A stretch of DNA of 64,000 nt from JBMNCQ01 sp049366715 (lineage in GTDB: Bacteria > Bacillota > Peptococcia > Peptococcales > BICA1-8). Position numbers and translations under genes: made by a program. Positions 53,246 to 62,857 of the stretch are shown here, piece by piece. The notes below the pieces were generated by a model. The model saw nothing but the letters and a program-made list of their open reading frames with translations. It did not search any database and was not told the origin of the DNA. The stretch lies in contig JBMNCQ010000035.1 in NCBI GenBank assembly GCA_049366715.1, positions 75,528 to 139,527 on the forward strand, given 5' to 3'. Every line of letters starts with the position of its first letter. Position 1 is the first letter of the stretch.

Positions 53246-54091
53246 TTGAAAAAAATCATAATAAGTATTGTCGTTGTAACTGTCGTCATATTTGGTGCCT
53301 TTAGTTTTTGGGGAGGGAAGGAGGTTCTCAGTAATATTAAGGAACCTGCAAAAATAGAACCGGAGATAGAGGAAGAGGAAGAAAAGACCGTAGAAGTATT
53401 TACCCGGCCTTCTGAACCGGAAAAGCAACCGGAAGAAGAAATTGTGGAAGAACCTAAAGATGATTTGACATATGCTGAGGTTGTGCAGTTAATTGAAAAT
53501 GATCAGAAAAAAACGGTTGATGATCCCGATGAGTTGCTGGTTTTAGTGAATAAAAACAATAATCTGGCCGATACATATACTCCCCAGGATTTAGTTAAAC
53601 CTAACGTGCCTTTTTCATTTAGCGGTGATGATCCCAAAATGTACCTGCGCCGGGATGCGGCCCTGGCTTTAGAAAAGCTTATTACCAAAGCTGCCGAGGA
53701 AGGTATTCATTTAAACGCTGTTTCAGGCTACAGATCCTACGACAGGCAAAAAGCAATTTTTCTGGCCAATGTAAAAAAATATGGTTTTAAAAAAGCGAAT
53801 ACTTTTAGTGCGGTACCTGGCCAGAGTGAACATCAAACGGGCCTGGCCATGGATGTAAGTGCTTCTTCAGTCGGCAACGGATTAGTAATTAAATTTGGAG
53901 AAACAGCGGAAGGAATTTGGCTCAAAGAAAATGCCCATTTATTTGGGTTTATTATCAGGTACCCCCGGGAAAAGGTAGCGGTAACCCAATATCAATATGA
54001 ACCGTGGCATATTCGTTATGTAGGTATTGAGCCTGCCTTGCGGATCAAATCTGCCAATTTAACTTTAGAGGAATATTTAGGAGAGGCCTAA
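53246..54091 (+). CDS. VanY-type D-alanyl-D-alanine carboxypeptidase
   Basis: Zinc D,D-carboxypeptidase that trims the terminal D-Ala of peptidoglycan stems. The 281-residue protein has an N-terminal membrane helix, a Glu/Pro-rich spacer (about 28-75) and a VanY domain: SGYRSYDRQ, SEHQTGLAMD with His196 and Asp203 as zinc ligands, and EPWHIRYVG with His255 as the third. TTG start at 53246 after AAGGGGC. Followed by a strong terminator. No van resistance genes are nearby, so a normal wall-remodelling role is likely. Confidence 0.9.
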   Translation: MKKIIISIVVVTVVIFGAFSFWGGKEVLSNIKEPAKIEPEIEEEEEKTVEVFTRPSEPEKQPEEEIVEEPKDDLTYAEVVQLIENDQKKTVDDPDELLVLVNKNNNLADTYTPQDLVKPNVPFSFSGDDPKMYLRRDAALALEKLITKAAEEGIHLNAVSGYRSYDRQKAIFLANVKKYGFKKANTFSAVPGQSEHQTGLAMDVSASSVGNGLVIKFGETAEGIWLKENAHLFGFIIRYPREKVAVTQYQYEPWHIRYVGIEPALRIKSANLTLEEYLGEA

Positions 54092-54131
54092 AAAAAGAGA
54101 AGCATCTTAACTAAGGTGCTTCTCTTTTTAT
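54092..54131 (+). terminator. Terminator after the carboxypeptidase gene
   Basis: AAAAAGAGAAGCA(T/C)CTTA paired with TAAGGTGCTTCTCTTTTT; long stem with one G-T pair and a T-run. Confidence 0.92.
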
Positions 54132-54343
54132 GATAAGATTTGAGCCGGCATATGATAACAATAAGGCATGCAATAAATAAAGAGGATTAAGTATGTTGGG
54201 CGGGATAAATATGGTAATCTAATGATAGTAATGACGATAGTTTCACTAAAAATAAGGGTAAATATTTTTTTAGAGGAATATTATTTTTGGCTGGCTTTAA
54301 TCCCGGGAATTTTTAAATCCTGAAAGAATTGGGAGTGAAGGAC

Positions 54344-55057
54344 ATGAGAGAAGCTGTTCCCCTGATTGAGGTACAAAAATTGAGCAAGGAATATAAAATG
54401 GGGGAAGTAACCGTTAAGGCGCTGGCCGGGGTTGATTTGGTGATAAATAAGGGTGAATTTATTGTCATCCTTGGCCCCAGCGGTTCAGGGAAGAGTACCC
54501 TTATGAATATAATAGGCGGGATGGATGTACCAACATCAGGCAGCGTAAAATTTAAAGGCAAGGATATCGCTGCTTTTCATGAAAAGGAATTGACTGTTTA
54601 TCGCCGGGACCAAATCGGTTTTATATTCCAATTTTATAATTTAATACCCAGCCTGACTGCTCTGGAGAATATTTCCATAGCGGCCCAACTGGTTACAAGG
54701 CCGCTTTCATCTCTGGAACAACTGGAGTTGGTCGGCCTTGAGGGGAGGGCCTCTTCCTTCCCCTCTCAGTTAAGCGGGGGTGAGCAGCAAAGGGTCGCCA
54801 TAGCCCGGGCTATCGTTAAAGACCCTGAGCTCTTATTATGTGACGAGCCCACCGGAGCACTTGACAGCACTACCGGTAAGAAGGTTTTACAGGTTCTGCT
54901 GGATATTAATCAAAAGCAGGGGAAGACCGTAGTCATCATTACCCATAACGGGGATATCGGTAAAATTGCCGGCCGGATTATTAAGATGGCCGATGGGAAA
55001 ATAAGCGAGGATATCACAAATCACCGGCGGGAAGAAATTGAAAGGATTGGGTGGTAG
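54344..55057 (+). CDS. ABC transporter ATPase, MacB/LolD type
   Basis: The 237-residue ATPase has Walker A GPSGSGKST, Q-loop IFQFYNLIPSLTALENI, signature LSGGEQQR, Walker B LLLCDEPTGALDS and switch His ITHN, all typical of the MacB/LolD/FtsE type. ATG at 54344 is chosen after GGAG/AAGGA; an upstream TTG is possible. First gene of a three-gene set with an FtsX-type permease and a membrane fusion protein. Confidence 0.92.
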   Translation: MREAVPLIEVQKLSKEYKMGEVTVKALAGVDLVINKGEFIVILGPSGSGKSTLMNIIGGMDVPTSGSVKFKGKDIAAFHEKELTVYRRDQIGFIFQFYNLIPSLTALENISIAAQLVTRPLSSLEQLELVGLEGRASSFPSQLSGGEQQRVAIARAIVKDPELLLCDEPTGALDSTTGKKVLQVLLDINQKQGKTVVIITHNGDIGKIAGRIIKMADGKISEDITNHRREEIERIGW

Positions 55058-57433
55058 ATGGGTAGCCTTTTTACAAAGCTGTGGCGGGAAATCATCTCCG
55101 CCCGGGGACAATGGATCGCGGTGATCATAATCGTTATGGTAGGGATTATCGCTTTTAACAGTACCTATGTATCTTTTCAAAATTTGAAAATTTCCCAGGA
55201 AAGCTATTATAATCAAGCGCATTTTGCTGATTTGTGGTCCCAGGTTACCCGAATACCCCAGGCGGTTTTACCCGAAATGGAAACGGTACAAGGAGTTGCA
55301 GGGGTTGAGGGCAGAGTAACTCTGGAGGTTTCTCTGGAAGTTCCCGGCAAGGAAGCGGAGAGGGTCTATGGCCGTATCCATTCTTATGATCCGGAAAATC
55401 CCTACCTGAACCGCCTTCACTTAGAGAGGGGCCGTCTTTCGACCGATCCTTACACCGAAGTCTTACTGGAAAAGCAGTTCGCGCAAATTCACGGCATTAT
55501 TCCTGGTGATAAGATCCGGCCAATTGTCAACGGGAAAAAATATTCCTTTACCGTTGTGGGGATCGTTGCCAGCCCGGAGTATATTTATCCCATGCGCAGC
55601 GGCAAAGATATTTTCCCTAACATAGAAAATTTCGGGATTATTTATGCTTCCTACAGTCTTGCGAAAGACCTCTGGAAGTATGATGAGGGATACAATGAGC
55701 TTTTGTTTGCCTTAGATGAAAGTGCAAATACTCAGCAAGTCGTTAAGGAATTGGAAAAAGAGCTTGAGAGGTTTGGGCTGTTAAGTATTGTAGAGCAAAA
55801 AGACCAGCTTTCCAACCGGATATTGGAAGCCGAATTGGAACAATTAGAAAAAATGGCGGTCGTTTTACCTATTCTTTTTCTGGGTGTTTCGTCGGTAATT
55901 ATTTATATTTTATTAAATCGCATTATTGAAAATCAAAGGAGCCAAATCGGACTTTTAAAAGCCTTGGGATTTTCCCGTAAGCAGGTAATCGGCCACTATC
56001 TTTTCTACGGGCTGATAATCTGCTTGTGCGGGGGAATCGGCGGGGGAATACTGGGCCAGTGGTCGGGTGTTTCTTTGACGCAGCTTTATACCCAGTACTT
56101 TAATATTCCCGTTTTAAAAGGACAGGTGAATTGGCTGGTTTTTTGGCTGGGCATTTTCCTGGCCGTAGTTTTTTCCACTCTCGGCGGTTGGCGGGCTGCC
56201 AAAAAAATAACCCGCTTGACGCCGGCCCAGGCTTTAAGACCGGCGACACCAGCCTATCAGGGACGGGAAACCTTTTTGGAAAAGATACCCTGGTTCTGGA
56301 ACAGTTTGGATTTAACCTGGCGATATGCTTTACGGAATCTGCTGCGGAATAAACAGCGAACATTATTCACCGTTTTAGGGGTAGCAGTTTCCGCCGGATT
56401 GATGATTACTGTCTCTTTTAGTCTTGATGCTATGGATTTTCTCCTGAATAAACACTTTAAAGATGCCCAAAGATACCAGCTGCGTTTAATTCTGGATAAT
56501 CCTCTGGAAGCCGCGCCAATTTTACGGGAAATAGAAAATAAAGAAGGAGTAGAATACGCGGAGCCTTATTTAGAAGTTCCTGTGCAGATAGAAAACGGCT
56601 GGAGAAAAGAAGGCCTGCTGGTTGTCGGTGTGGTAAAGGACAGTCGTCTTTATCAATTAAAAGATGAAAATGATAAGCTGATTCCTCATATTCCCTCCCA
56701 GGGTTTAATATTATCGCACATTTGGCGGGAAAAACTTGGTCTGAAAAAAGGCGACTGGGTTAAGATTAAACCTTATCTGGGGCGGGATGATGAAAAAAAG
56801 ATTCAGGTGCGGGGATTCACCAAACAATATTTGGAGTTTAATGGTTTTATGGACTTCTCCGACTTGAATAAGCTGATAGGTGAAGAGAAAATAACAAATA
56901 ATATCTTAATAAAGAATAAACCGGACAGGACCGGGGCCATTCGGCGGGAACTTTTGGGACTCCCCCACACAGCATTTTTGGAGAGCAGCAGTTTTTTAAA
57001 AGATAAATTTCAGGAATATCTGGGATTAACCTATCTCTTTCTGGGGATTAGTATTTCTTTTGGGGGAGCAATTGCGGTCAGCATTATTTATGTTACCAAC
57101 AGTATTAATTTGCTGGAAAGGCGTACTGAATTAGCCTTGCTGCGTACCCTGGGCTACAGTAATATTCAACTGGCCGGCATGATTTTCAAAGAAAATGCTG
57201 TTTTAAATATGATCGGTCTGGCGGCAGGTTTACCTCTGGGGCGAATCATGGCAGGGCTGATCAGTGAGGGTTACAACCAGGAGATTATGGTTATTCCTGT
57301 TGTTATTTATCCCAGGACATATTTTCTGGTAACGGCGGCACTAATAGCTTTTATGTTTATTTTGTTTTGGCCTAATTTCCAATATATTAAAAAACTTAAC
57401 CTTGTTGAAGTTCTTAAAAACAGAGAAGGGTAG
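55058..57433 (+). CDS. FtsX-type ABC permease, duplicated unit
   Basis: The 791-residue membrane protein has two FtsX/MacB units: a helix near residues 18-36, a large extracytoplasmic domain, three helices (about 265-380), then the same plan repeated with helices near 435 and 650-785. It starts one base after the ATPase stop. Such mechanotransmission proteins export lipids, peptides or drugs or control wall hydrolases. Substrate unknown. Confidence 0.88.
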   Translation: MGSLFTKLWREIISARGQWIAVIIIVMVGIIAFNSTYVSFQNLKISQESYYNQAHFADLWSQVTRIPQAVLPEMETVQGVAGVEGRVTLEVSLEVPGKEAERVYGRIHSYDPENPYLNRLHLERGRLSTDPYTEVLLEKQFAQIHGIIPGDKIRPIVNGKKYSFTVVGIVASPEYIYPMRSGKDIFPNIENFGIIYASYSLAKDLWKYDEGYNELLFALDESANTQQVVKELEKELERFGLLSIVEQKDQLSNRILEAELEQLEKMAVVLPILFLGVSSVIIYILLNRIIENQRSQIGLLKALGFSRKQVIGHYLFYGLIICLCGGIGGGILGQWSGVSLTQLYTQYFNIPVLKGQVNWLVFWLGIFLAVVFSTLGGWRAAKKITRLTPAQALRPATPAYQGRETFLEKIPWFWNSLDLTWRYALRNLLRNKQRTLFTVLGVAVSAGLMITVSFSLDAMDFLLNKHFKDAQRYQLRLILDNPLEAAPILREIENKEGVEYAEPYLEVPVQIENGWRKEGLLVVGVVKDSRLYQLKDENDKLIPHIPSQGLILSHIWREKLGLKKGDWVKIKPYLGRDDEKKIQVRGFTKQYLEFNGFMDFSDLNKLIGEEKITNNILIKNKPDRTGAIRRELLGLPHTAFLESSSFLKDKFQEYLGLTYLFLGISISFGGAIAVSIIYVTNSINLLERRTELALLRTLGYSNIQLAGMIFKENAVLNMIGLAAGLPLGRIMAGLISEGYNQEIMVIPVVIYPRTYFLVTAALIAFMFILFWPNFQYIKKLNLVEVLKNREG

Positions 57434-57441
57434 GGGATAAG

Positions 57442-58665
57442 ATGGCGAAAAAGAAAATCCTTTTACTTGCGGCAGCTTTGATTCTGGCGGCAGCAGCCGG
57501 GGGTATTTACACCTTAAAATATCATTCTCTTCCGGTGGAAAGTTATGAGGTTGTAAAAAGAGATGTTAAAGAAGTAATTGAGGAAACCGGCAAGATAGAA
57601 TTAATGAATAAACAAACTGTTACAACATTTCAGGGAGGTAAAGTAGAAAAACTGCAGGTTACCACCGGCGATCCCGTTAAAGAGGGGCAGATTTTAGGCT
57701 GGCTGGGACAAAGAACCGCTGTTTTAAGCCAACTGGCAGCTCTGGAGGATGCCTATGAGCTGGCTGAAAATAACTATCGCTATATTTTAACGGAAAATCC
57801 CGAATATAAAACTTTAAAGGCTTCTTTAGTGCAAGCGGAAGCGGCTTTTGATACCGCTCAAAGGGAATATGACCAGAATAAGTTATTATTTGCTGCGGGT
57901 GCGGTGAGCAAGGACGAACTAACTGCAGCGGAAAATGATTTAAATATAGCCCGGGAAAATCTGGCGGCAGCCAGAAGCCAGGTCACCGGTTCACGTCTGC
58001 AGAATATCGAAAAAGAAGCTTTATTTAATGTGGTCAATGCGCAAACAGAGCTTACAGTCATGAAAAAAAACCTGGATGATGTTCAGTTTATCGCTGAACT
58101 GGATGGCATTGTGACCAGGATTGTGACGGAAGAAGGGGAGCCGGCCCCCGCGGGCAGTACTGTTCTGGAAATAGGTAAGCTGGAGGAAAAGCAGGTGAAA
58201 GCAGAAGTATTAGCAGAAAAAATTAAGGATTTACAGGTAGGGCAGGAAATAGAAATCTATGGAGATCTCCTGGGAAAAGGGGAAATCCTCAAGGGGAGCA
58301 TCAAGATAATTGCTCCTCAAGCAGTATTGACGTACTCTTTGCTGGGCGCGGAAGAATACCGGGTTCCCGTTTGGGTTAATTTAGCTGTCGAGGATGAAAG
58401 GCTGATTCCCGGAAGTCAGGTTGATTTAAACATTATCAAAGAAAGTAAAAAAGCTGTTTTGGTGGTTGATAGAGACGGTGTATTCACGCTGAACGATGCT
58501 GATTATGTTTTTGTAATCAAAAACGGCAGAGCTCAGTTGGCTAAAATTCAACTGGGGATAAAGGATGAAGATCTGGCCGAGGTTGTGGAAGGGCTGGAAT
58601 TAGGGGATAAGATTATTATCAATCCGCCCTCTGAGCTGGAACCGGGTCAAAGGGTTAAGGTATAA
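57442..58665 (+). CDS. Membrane fusion protein (HlyD/MacA type)
   Basis: The 407-residue protein has an N-terminal membrane helix (about 5-24), a biotinyl-lipoyl-like hairpin split by a coiled coil (about 95-200), a beta-barrel and a C-terminal membrane-proximal domain. This is the adaptor of MacAB-type exporters; in Gram-positive bacteria it works without an outer-membrane channel. Eight bases after the permease gene. Confidence 0.88.
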   Translation: MAKKKILLLAAALILAAAAGGIYTLKYHSLPVESYEVVKRDVKEVIEETGKIELMNKQTVTTFQGGKVEKLQVTTGDPVKEGQILGWLGQRTAVLSQLAALEDAYELAENNYRYILTENPEYKTLKASLVQAEAAFDTAQREYDQNKLLFAAGAVSKDELTAAENDLNIARENLAAARSQVTGSRLQNIEKEALFNVVNAQTELTVMKKNLDDVQFIAELDGIVTRIVTEEGEPAPAGSTVLEIGKLEEKQVKAEVLAEKIKDLQVGQEIEIYGDLLGKGEILKGSIKIIAPQAVLTYSLLGAEEYRVPVWVNLAVEDERLIPGSQVDLNIIKESKKAVLVVDRDGVFTLNDADYVFVIKNGRAQLAKIQLGIKDEDLAEVVEGLELGDKIIINPPSELEPGQRVKV

Positions 58666-58762
58666 GGGAAAGTTGAAAATGGAAGAATTGCTGATTGCAT
58701 AAACACGAGCCGGAATCCCCCCAATAGCGAACGGACAACGAAAAAGTTTGCAGGTACTCTAG

Positions 58763-58790
58763 ATACTACAGGGGGGTATTGTGTTATAAT
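58763..58790 (+). promoter_or_regulatory. Candidate copper-responsive promoter
   Basis: ATACTACAGGGGGGTAT (58763-58779) resembles the pseudo-palindromic ATACCC...GGGGTAT site of CsoR repressors, with a weak left half, and is followed by TATAAT (58785-58790). It lies 35 bp before the copper ATPase start. No csoR gene is in the window. Confidence 0.4.
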
Positions 58791-58824
58791 AAAGGAAAAT
58801 ATCCATTAAAAAGGGGAGGTTAAA

Positions 58825-61248
58825 ATGGCAAAGGAAAAAACGGTTCGGCTGCAGGTTACAGGAATGACTTGTGCTGCTTGCTCGGCCCGGATTGAAAGAA
58901 GAGTTCCAAAACTGGAAGGCATCTTGGAGGTAAATGTCAATTTCGGAGCAGAAAAAGCCACGATAAAATACGATGCAGATGTTGTTAAATTAAAAGATGT
59001 TATTAACAAAATAATTGAAACCGGCTATGATGTCCCTACGGATAAAATAGACCTTAAAATTCAGGGGATGACTTGTGCCGCCTGCTCGGCCCGGATTGAG
59101 CGGGGATTAAATAAAATGGATGGTATTTTGGAGGCAGGTGTAAATCTGGCTTTAGAAAAAGCGGCTGTCCTTTATGTTCCCAGTGTGGTAACCCTGCAGG
59201 ATATCAGGAAAAAAATTCAGGATATTGGGTATCAGGTTTTAGATCTCAGCGGGGAGGAAAATAAAGACAAAGAACAAGAAGCAAGGGCCAGAGAAATCAA
59301 AAGGCAAAGGAATTTATTTATTATTTCGGCCCTCTTTTCTTTGCCCTTGCTTTCCATGATGTTTATTGAGTGGTTTAATTTACACCAAGTTGCCCCGCAT
59401 TTTTTAATGAATCCCGTTTTTCAGTTTATTCTCGCGACCCCTGTACAGTTCGGGGTAGGAAGCTACTTTTATATCGACGCTTTTAAAGCGCTGCGGGGTG
59501 GAAGTGCCAATATGTCTGTTTTAGTTGCCCTTGGTACTTCCGCTGCATATTTTTATAGCGTGGCGGCAACTTTTTTCAGTGATTTGGCAGGAACAAGTCA
59601 TGTTTATTATGAGAGCTCTGCCATTATTATTACTTTAGTTATTCTGGGTAAACTTTTTGAGGCTCTGGCTAAAGGGCGTACATCGGAAGCGATAAAAAAG
59701 CTGATGGGCTTGCAGCCTAAAACTGCGAGAGTTATCAGAGACAATACGGAACAGGACATACCTGTAGACGATGTGATCGTAGGAGATATTGTCATCGTAA
59801 AACCGGGGGAAAGAATACCTGTGGACGGAATTGTGGTCAGCGGCCACTCCAGTGTTGATGAATCTATGCTCACCGGGGAAAGTATTCCGGTAGACAAAAA
59901 AGAAGGCAGTGAGGTAATCGGAGCAACCATCAATAAACACGGCAGCTTTCAATTTAAGGCTACTAAAGTGGGCAGGGATACGGCTCTGGCTCAAATCGTC
60001 AAGGTTGTTGAAGAGGCTCAGGGCTCCAAGGCACCAATTCAGAGAATGGCTGATATTATCTCGGCTTATTTTGTACCTGTTGTTGTAGGGATCGCTGCTG
60101 TTACTTTCCTTGTTTGGTATTTTCTTGTTACACCGGGGCAATTTAGCGAGGCTCTGCTGCCGTCCATAGCGGTTTTAGTAATCGCTTGCCCTTGCGCCTT
60201 AGGCCTGGCCACACCTACTTCCATAATGGTCGGTACCGGCAAAGGAGCGGAAAACGGGATCCTGATCAAAGGCGGCGAGCATTTGGAAAATGCTCATAAG
60301 ATCAATACGGTTGTCTTGGATAAGACCGGAACGATTACCAAGGGAGAGCCGGAAGTAACAGATATTGTGGTAGCGGGAGAGTTTGCCGAAAGGGAATTTT
60401 TAAGAATGGCTGCCGCAGCAGAAAAAAACTCAGAACATCCCCTGGCTGAGGCCATCATAAAATATGCCCGGGAGCGAGATGTTGATCTTCCCGAAGTTTC
60501 TCAGTTTCAGGCGGTTCCGGGGCATGGTATTATCGTAAATGTTGAGAATAGCCAGGTTTTAATCGGTAATCGGAAGCTAATGGCAGATATGAAAATTGCT
60601 TTGGGCGGGATAGAAGAGAGTGCCGATCAATTAGAAGGGGAGGGTAAAACCGCTATGCTGGTAGCGGTTGAAGGCAAAGCGGCCGGGATTATTGCCGTTG
60701 CCGATACTGTAAAGGAAAGCTCGCAAGGTGCCATCAGAGAATTACAGGAAATGGGTCTTACCGTGATTATGATTACCGGTGATAACAAACGAACTGCCGA
60801 ATCTATTGCCAAGCAGGCAGGAATTGCCAGGGTTTTAGCCGAAGTATTACCGGAAAATAAAGCTGCGGAGGTTAAAAGGCTAATAGAAGAGGGTAAAAAT
60901 GTGGCCATGGTAGGAGACGGGATCAATGACGCGCCTGCTTTAGCCACAGCCAGTGTCGGTATTGCCATAGGTACAGGTACCGATGTTGCAATAGAAGCCG
61001 GTGATATCACTCTGATCAGCGGGGATCTTCATGGGATTGTGGCGAGCATTAAGCTAAGCAAGGCCACTATGCGGAATATTAAACAAAACTTATTCTGGGC
61101 GCTTTTCTATAATACACTGGGAATACCCATTGCAGCTTCAGGCCTGCTTTCACCGGTGATAGCCGGAGCTGCTATGGCCTTTAGCTCCGTTTCTGTTGTT
61201 AGTAATGCTTTAAGGTTAAAAAGGTGGAAATATCATCCTAAATATTAG
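58825..61248 (+). CDS. copA: Copper-exporting P-type ATPase
   Basis: P1B-type ATPase that pumps Cu+ out of the cell. The 807-residue protein has two N-terminal metal-binding domains, each with GMTCAACS (Cys16/Cys19 and Cys84/Cys87), membrane helices, the TGES phosphatase loop, the intramembrane CPC site (Cys455-Cys457), the phosphorylated Asp499 in DKTGT, SEHPLAEA and the hinge GDGINDAP. CPC with twin CxxC domains marks the copper group. AAGGGGAGG precedes the ATG. Confidence 0.97.
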   Translation: MAKEKTVRLQVTGMTCAACSARIERRVPKLEGILEVNVNFGAEKATIKYDADVVKLKDVINKIIETGYDVPTDKIDLKIQGMTCAACSARIERGLNKMDGILEAGVNLALEKAAVLYVPSVVTLQDIRKKIQDIGYQVLDLSGEENKDKEQEARAREIKRQRNLFIISALFSLPLLSMMFIEWFNLHQVAPHFLMNPVFQFILATPVQFGVGSYFYIDAFKALRGGSANMSVLVALGTSAAYFYSVAATFFSDLAGTSHVYYESSAIIITLVILGKLFEALAKGRTSEAIKKLMGLQPKTARVIRDNTEQDIPVDDVIVGDIVIVKPGERIPVDGIVVSGHSSVDESMLTGESIPVDKKEGSEVIGATINKHGSFQFKATKVGRDTALAQIVKVVEEAQGSKAPIQRMADIISAYFVPVVVGIAAVTFLVWYFLVTPGQFSEALLPSIAVLVIACPCALGLATPTSIMVGTGKGAENGILIKGGEHLENAHKINTVVLDKTGTITKGEPEVTDIVVAGEFAEREFLRMAAAAEKNSEHPLAEAIIKYARERDVDLPEVSQFQAVPGHGIIVNVENSQVLIGNRKLMADMKIALGGIEESADQLEGEGKTAMLVAVEGKAAGIIAVADTVKESSQGAIRELQEMGLTVIMITGDNKRTAESIAKQAGIARVLAEVLPENKAAEVKRLIEEGKNVAMVGDGINDAPALATASVGIAIGTGTDVAIEAGDITLISGDLHGIVASIKLSKATMRNIKQNLFWALFYNTLGIPIAASGLLSPVIAGAAMAFSSVSVVSNALRLKRWKYHPKY

Positions 61249-61266
61249 AAGTGGAGGAGAAGCGAA

Positions 61267-62565
61267 ATGGTTTCTGGATTAGTTAAGGAATGGAACAAAG
61301 TCGAACTGCCTAAAATGATTAAGGTCAGACAAAAATTCTCCGGATCTGTTTTGGAGAATATGCGGGAGGAAATTCATAGTCAGTTCAAAGCGGCAGAACT
61401 CGCCAAAAGGCTTAAACCAGGGGCAAAGATCGCTGTTGCTGTAGGCAGCAGAGGGATTCATGGCATTGATAAAATCACTAAAGAAGTTGTAGAACTTCTC
61501 AAGGAAAATAACTTTGCGCCTTTTATCATACCTGCCATGGGCAGCCATGGCGGGGCTACTCCGGAAGGACAAAAAAAAATACTGGAACAATATGGAATAA
61601 ATGAAGAGACTATGGGGGTTCCTATTACTTCCTCCCTGGAAGTAGTGGAAGTGGGTAAGGTCACAGTCCCGTCCGTTCCGGAAGAATTCCCCGTATTTGT
61701 CGATAAAGCCGGATTTAATTCTGACGGGATCGTAGTAATAAACAGGGTTAAACCTCATACTTTGTTCAGGCATGAGGTAGAAAGCGGCTTAATGAAAATG
61801 CTTACGATTGGGTTAGGTAAACATCAAGGGGCTACCATGGCTCATCAGCAGGGTTTTGATAAGTTTGGGGAAATAATCCCGGCAGTAGGACAGGAAATCC
61901 TGGCCAAAGCTCCCATCTTCTTCGGTGTGGGGATAGTAGAAAATGCTTTTGAAGAAACTACGGAGATAAGAATTGTGCCCCGGGAAGATTTTGTCCGGGT
62001 TGATAAGGAGTTATTGGCAAAAGCCCGGGATCTGATGGGGAGAATTATGCTTCCGGAGTTAGATGTGCTGGTGATCAAAGAAATCGGGAAGGAATACAGC
62101 GGAGACGGTATGGACCCTAACGTTGTCGGCCGCTATTTGAATCCGGAAATCAAACCGGATATAAAAATACAAAAAATTGTTGTCCTCGATTTATCGGAAA
62201 AAACTAAGGGTAATGCAACGGGACTGGGTTCAGCCGATGTCATTACCAAAAGGCTTTATGATAAGCTGGATTTATTGAAAACTTATATTAATGTCTATAC
62301 CTCTACCGCTTTGCATGGCGGGCGCATTCCCTTTATCATCGATACTGACGAAGAAGCGCTGCAGGTAGCCTTGACCTCATGTGTCCGTGTCAATCCTAAA
62401 AAATACAGGCTCGTTTATATTCCCAATACTCTGTTCTTAGAGCACTTGTGGGTTTCAGAATACCTGGCGGGTCAATTAAAGGATGATCCTAATTTCGAGA
62501 TTATCGGTGAACCGGAAAGCATCCGGTTTGATCATGAAGGCAATATCATCAATTTACCTTTTTAA
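61267..62565 (+). CDS. LarA/DUF2088-like protein
   Basis: The 432-residue protein shares features with the lactate racemase LarA N-terminal family (DUF2088): AVAVGSRGIHGID, PAMGSHGGATPEGQ and NRVKPHTLFRHEVESGLMKML. LarA uses a nickel pincer cofactor made by LarB, LarC and LarE; none of these genes is in the window. It may be an alpha-hydroxy-acid racemase or a different member. GGAGGAG precedes the ATG, 18 bases after the copper ATPase stop, so co-transcription is likely but the functional link is unclear. Confidence 0.65.
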   Translation: MVSGLVKEWNKVELPKMIKVRQKFSGSVLENMREEIHSQFKAAELAKRLKPGAKIAVAVGSRGIHGIDKITKEVVELLKENNFAPFIIPAMGSHGGATPEGQKKILEQYGINEETMGVPITSSLEVVEVGKVTVPSVPEEFPVFVDKAGFNSDGIVVINRVKPHTLFRHEVESGLMKMLTIGLGKHQGATMAHQQGFDKFGEIIPAVGQEILAKAPIFFGVGIVENAFEETTEIRIVPREDFVRVDKELLAKARDLMGRIMLPELDVLVIKEIGKEYSGDGMDPNVVGRYLNPEIKPDIKIQKIVVLDLSEKTKGNATGLGSADVITKRLYDKLDLLKTYINVYTSTALHGGRIPFIIDTDEEALQVALTSCVRVNPKKYRLVYIPNTLFLEHLWVSEYLAGQLKDDPNFEIIGEPESIRFDHEGNIINLPF

Positions 62566-62696
62566 GAAATTTGCCAAGGAAGAACTAAAAATCTGATATC
62601 TTACTCAGGTTACTTCCTGGTTTCTAAAATACCTGTGTGTATATTTATTAATTTCATCATGGCGGCTGCCAGGGCCCTGGAGCTGCCGACACTTCT

Positions 62697-62723
62697 AAAA
62701 AACCGACACCGTCGGTTTTTTTT
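62697..62723 (+). terminator. Terminator before asnB
   Basis: AAAAAACCGAC/GTCGGTTTTTT around ACC with a further T-run. Just upstream is the palindrome CCAGGGCCCTGG (about 62670-62681). No T-box leader signature is present ahead of asnB. Confidence 0.88.
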
Positions 62724-62857
62724 GTAACCAAATAAGCCTTCCTTTCATATATTAAAAATGCAAATAAGGATTTGAGGACAATGGCGCCCTCGAAACGTTT
62801 AAAAATGTTTCTTGATGCGCCTTTTTCTTTTAATAATTAAAGGAAGGTGAGAAACTT

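Noticed and set aside
53246..54091. Vancomycin-resistance role for the VanY-type protein
   Set aside because: No vanR/S/H/A/X-like genes nearby; the upstream D-Ala-D-Ala-ligase-like gene is over 40 kb away. A housekeeping carboxypeptidase is the simpler reading.
62566..62857. T-box riboswitch ahead of asnB
   Set aside because: No T-box sequence or specifier stem was found; only a palindrome and an intrinsic terminator.
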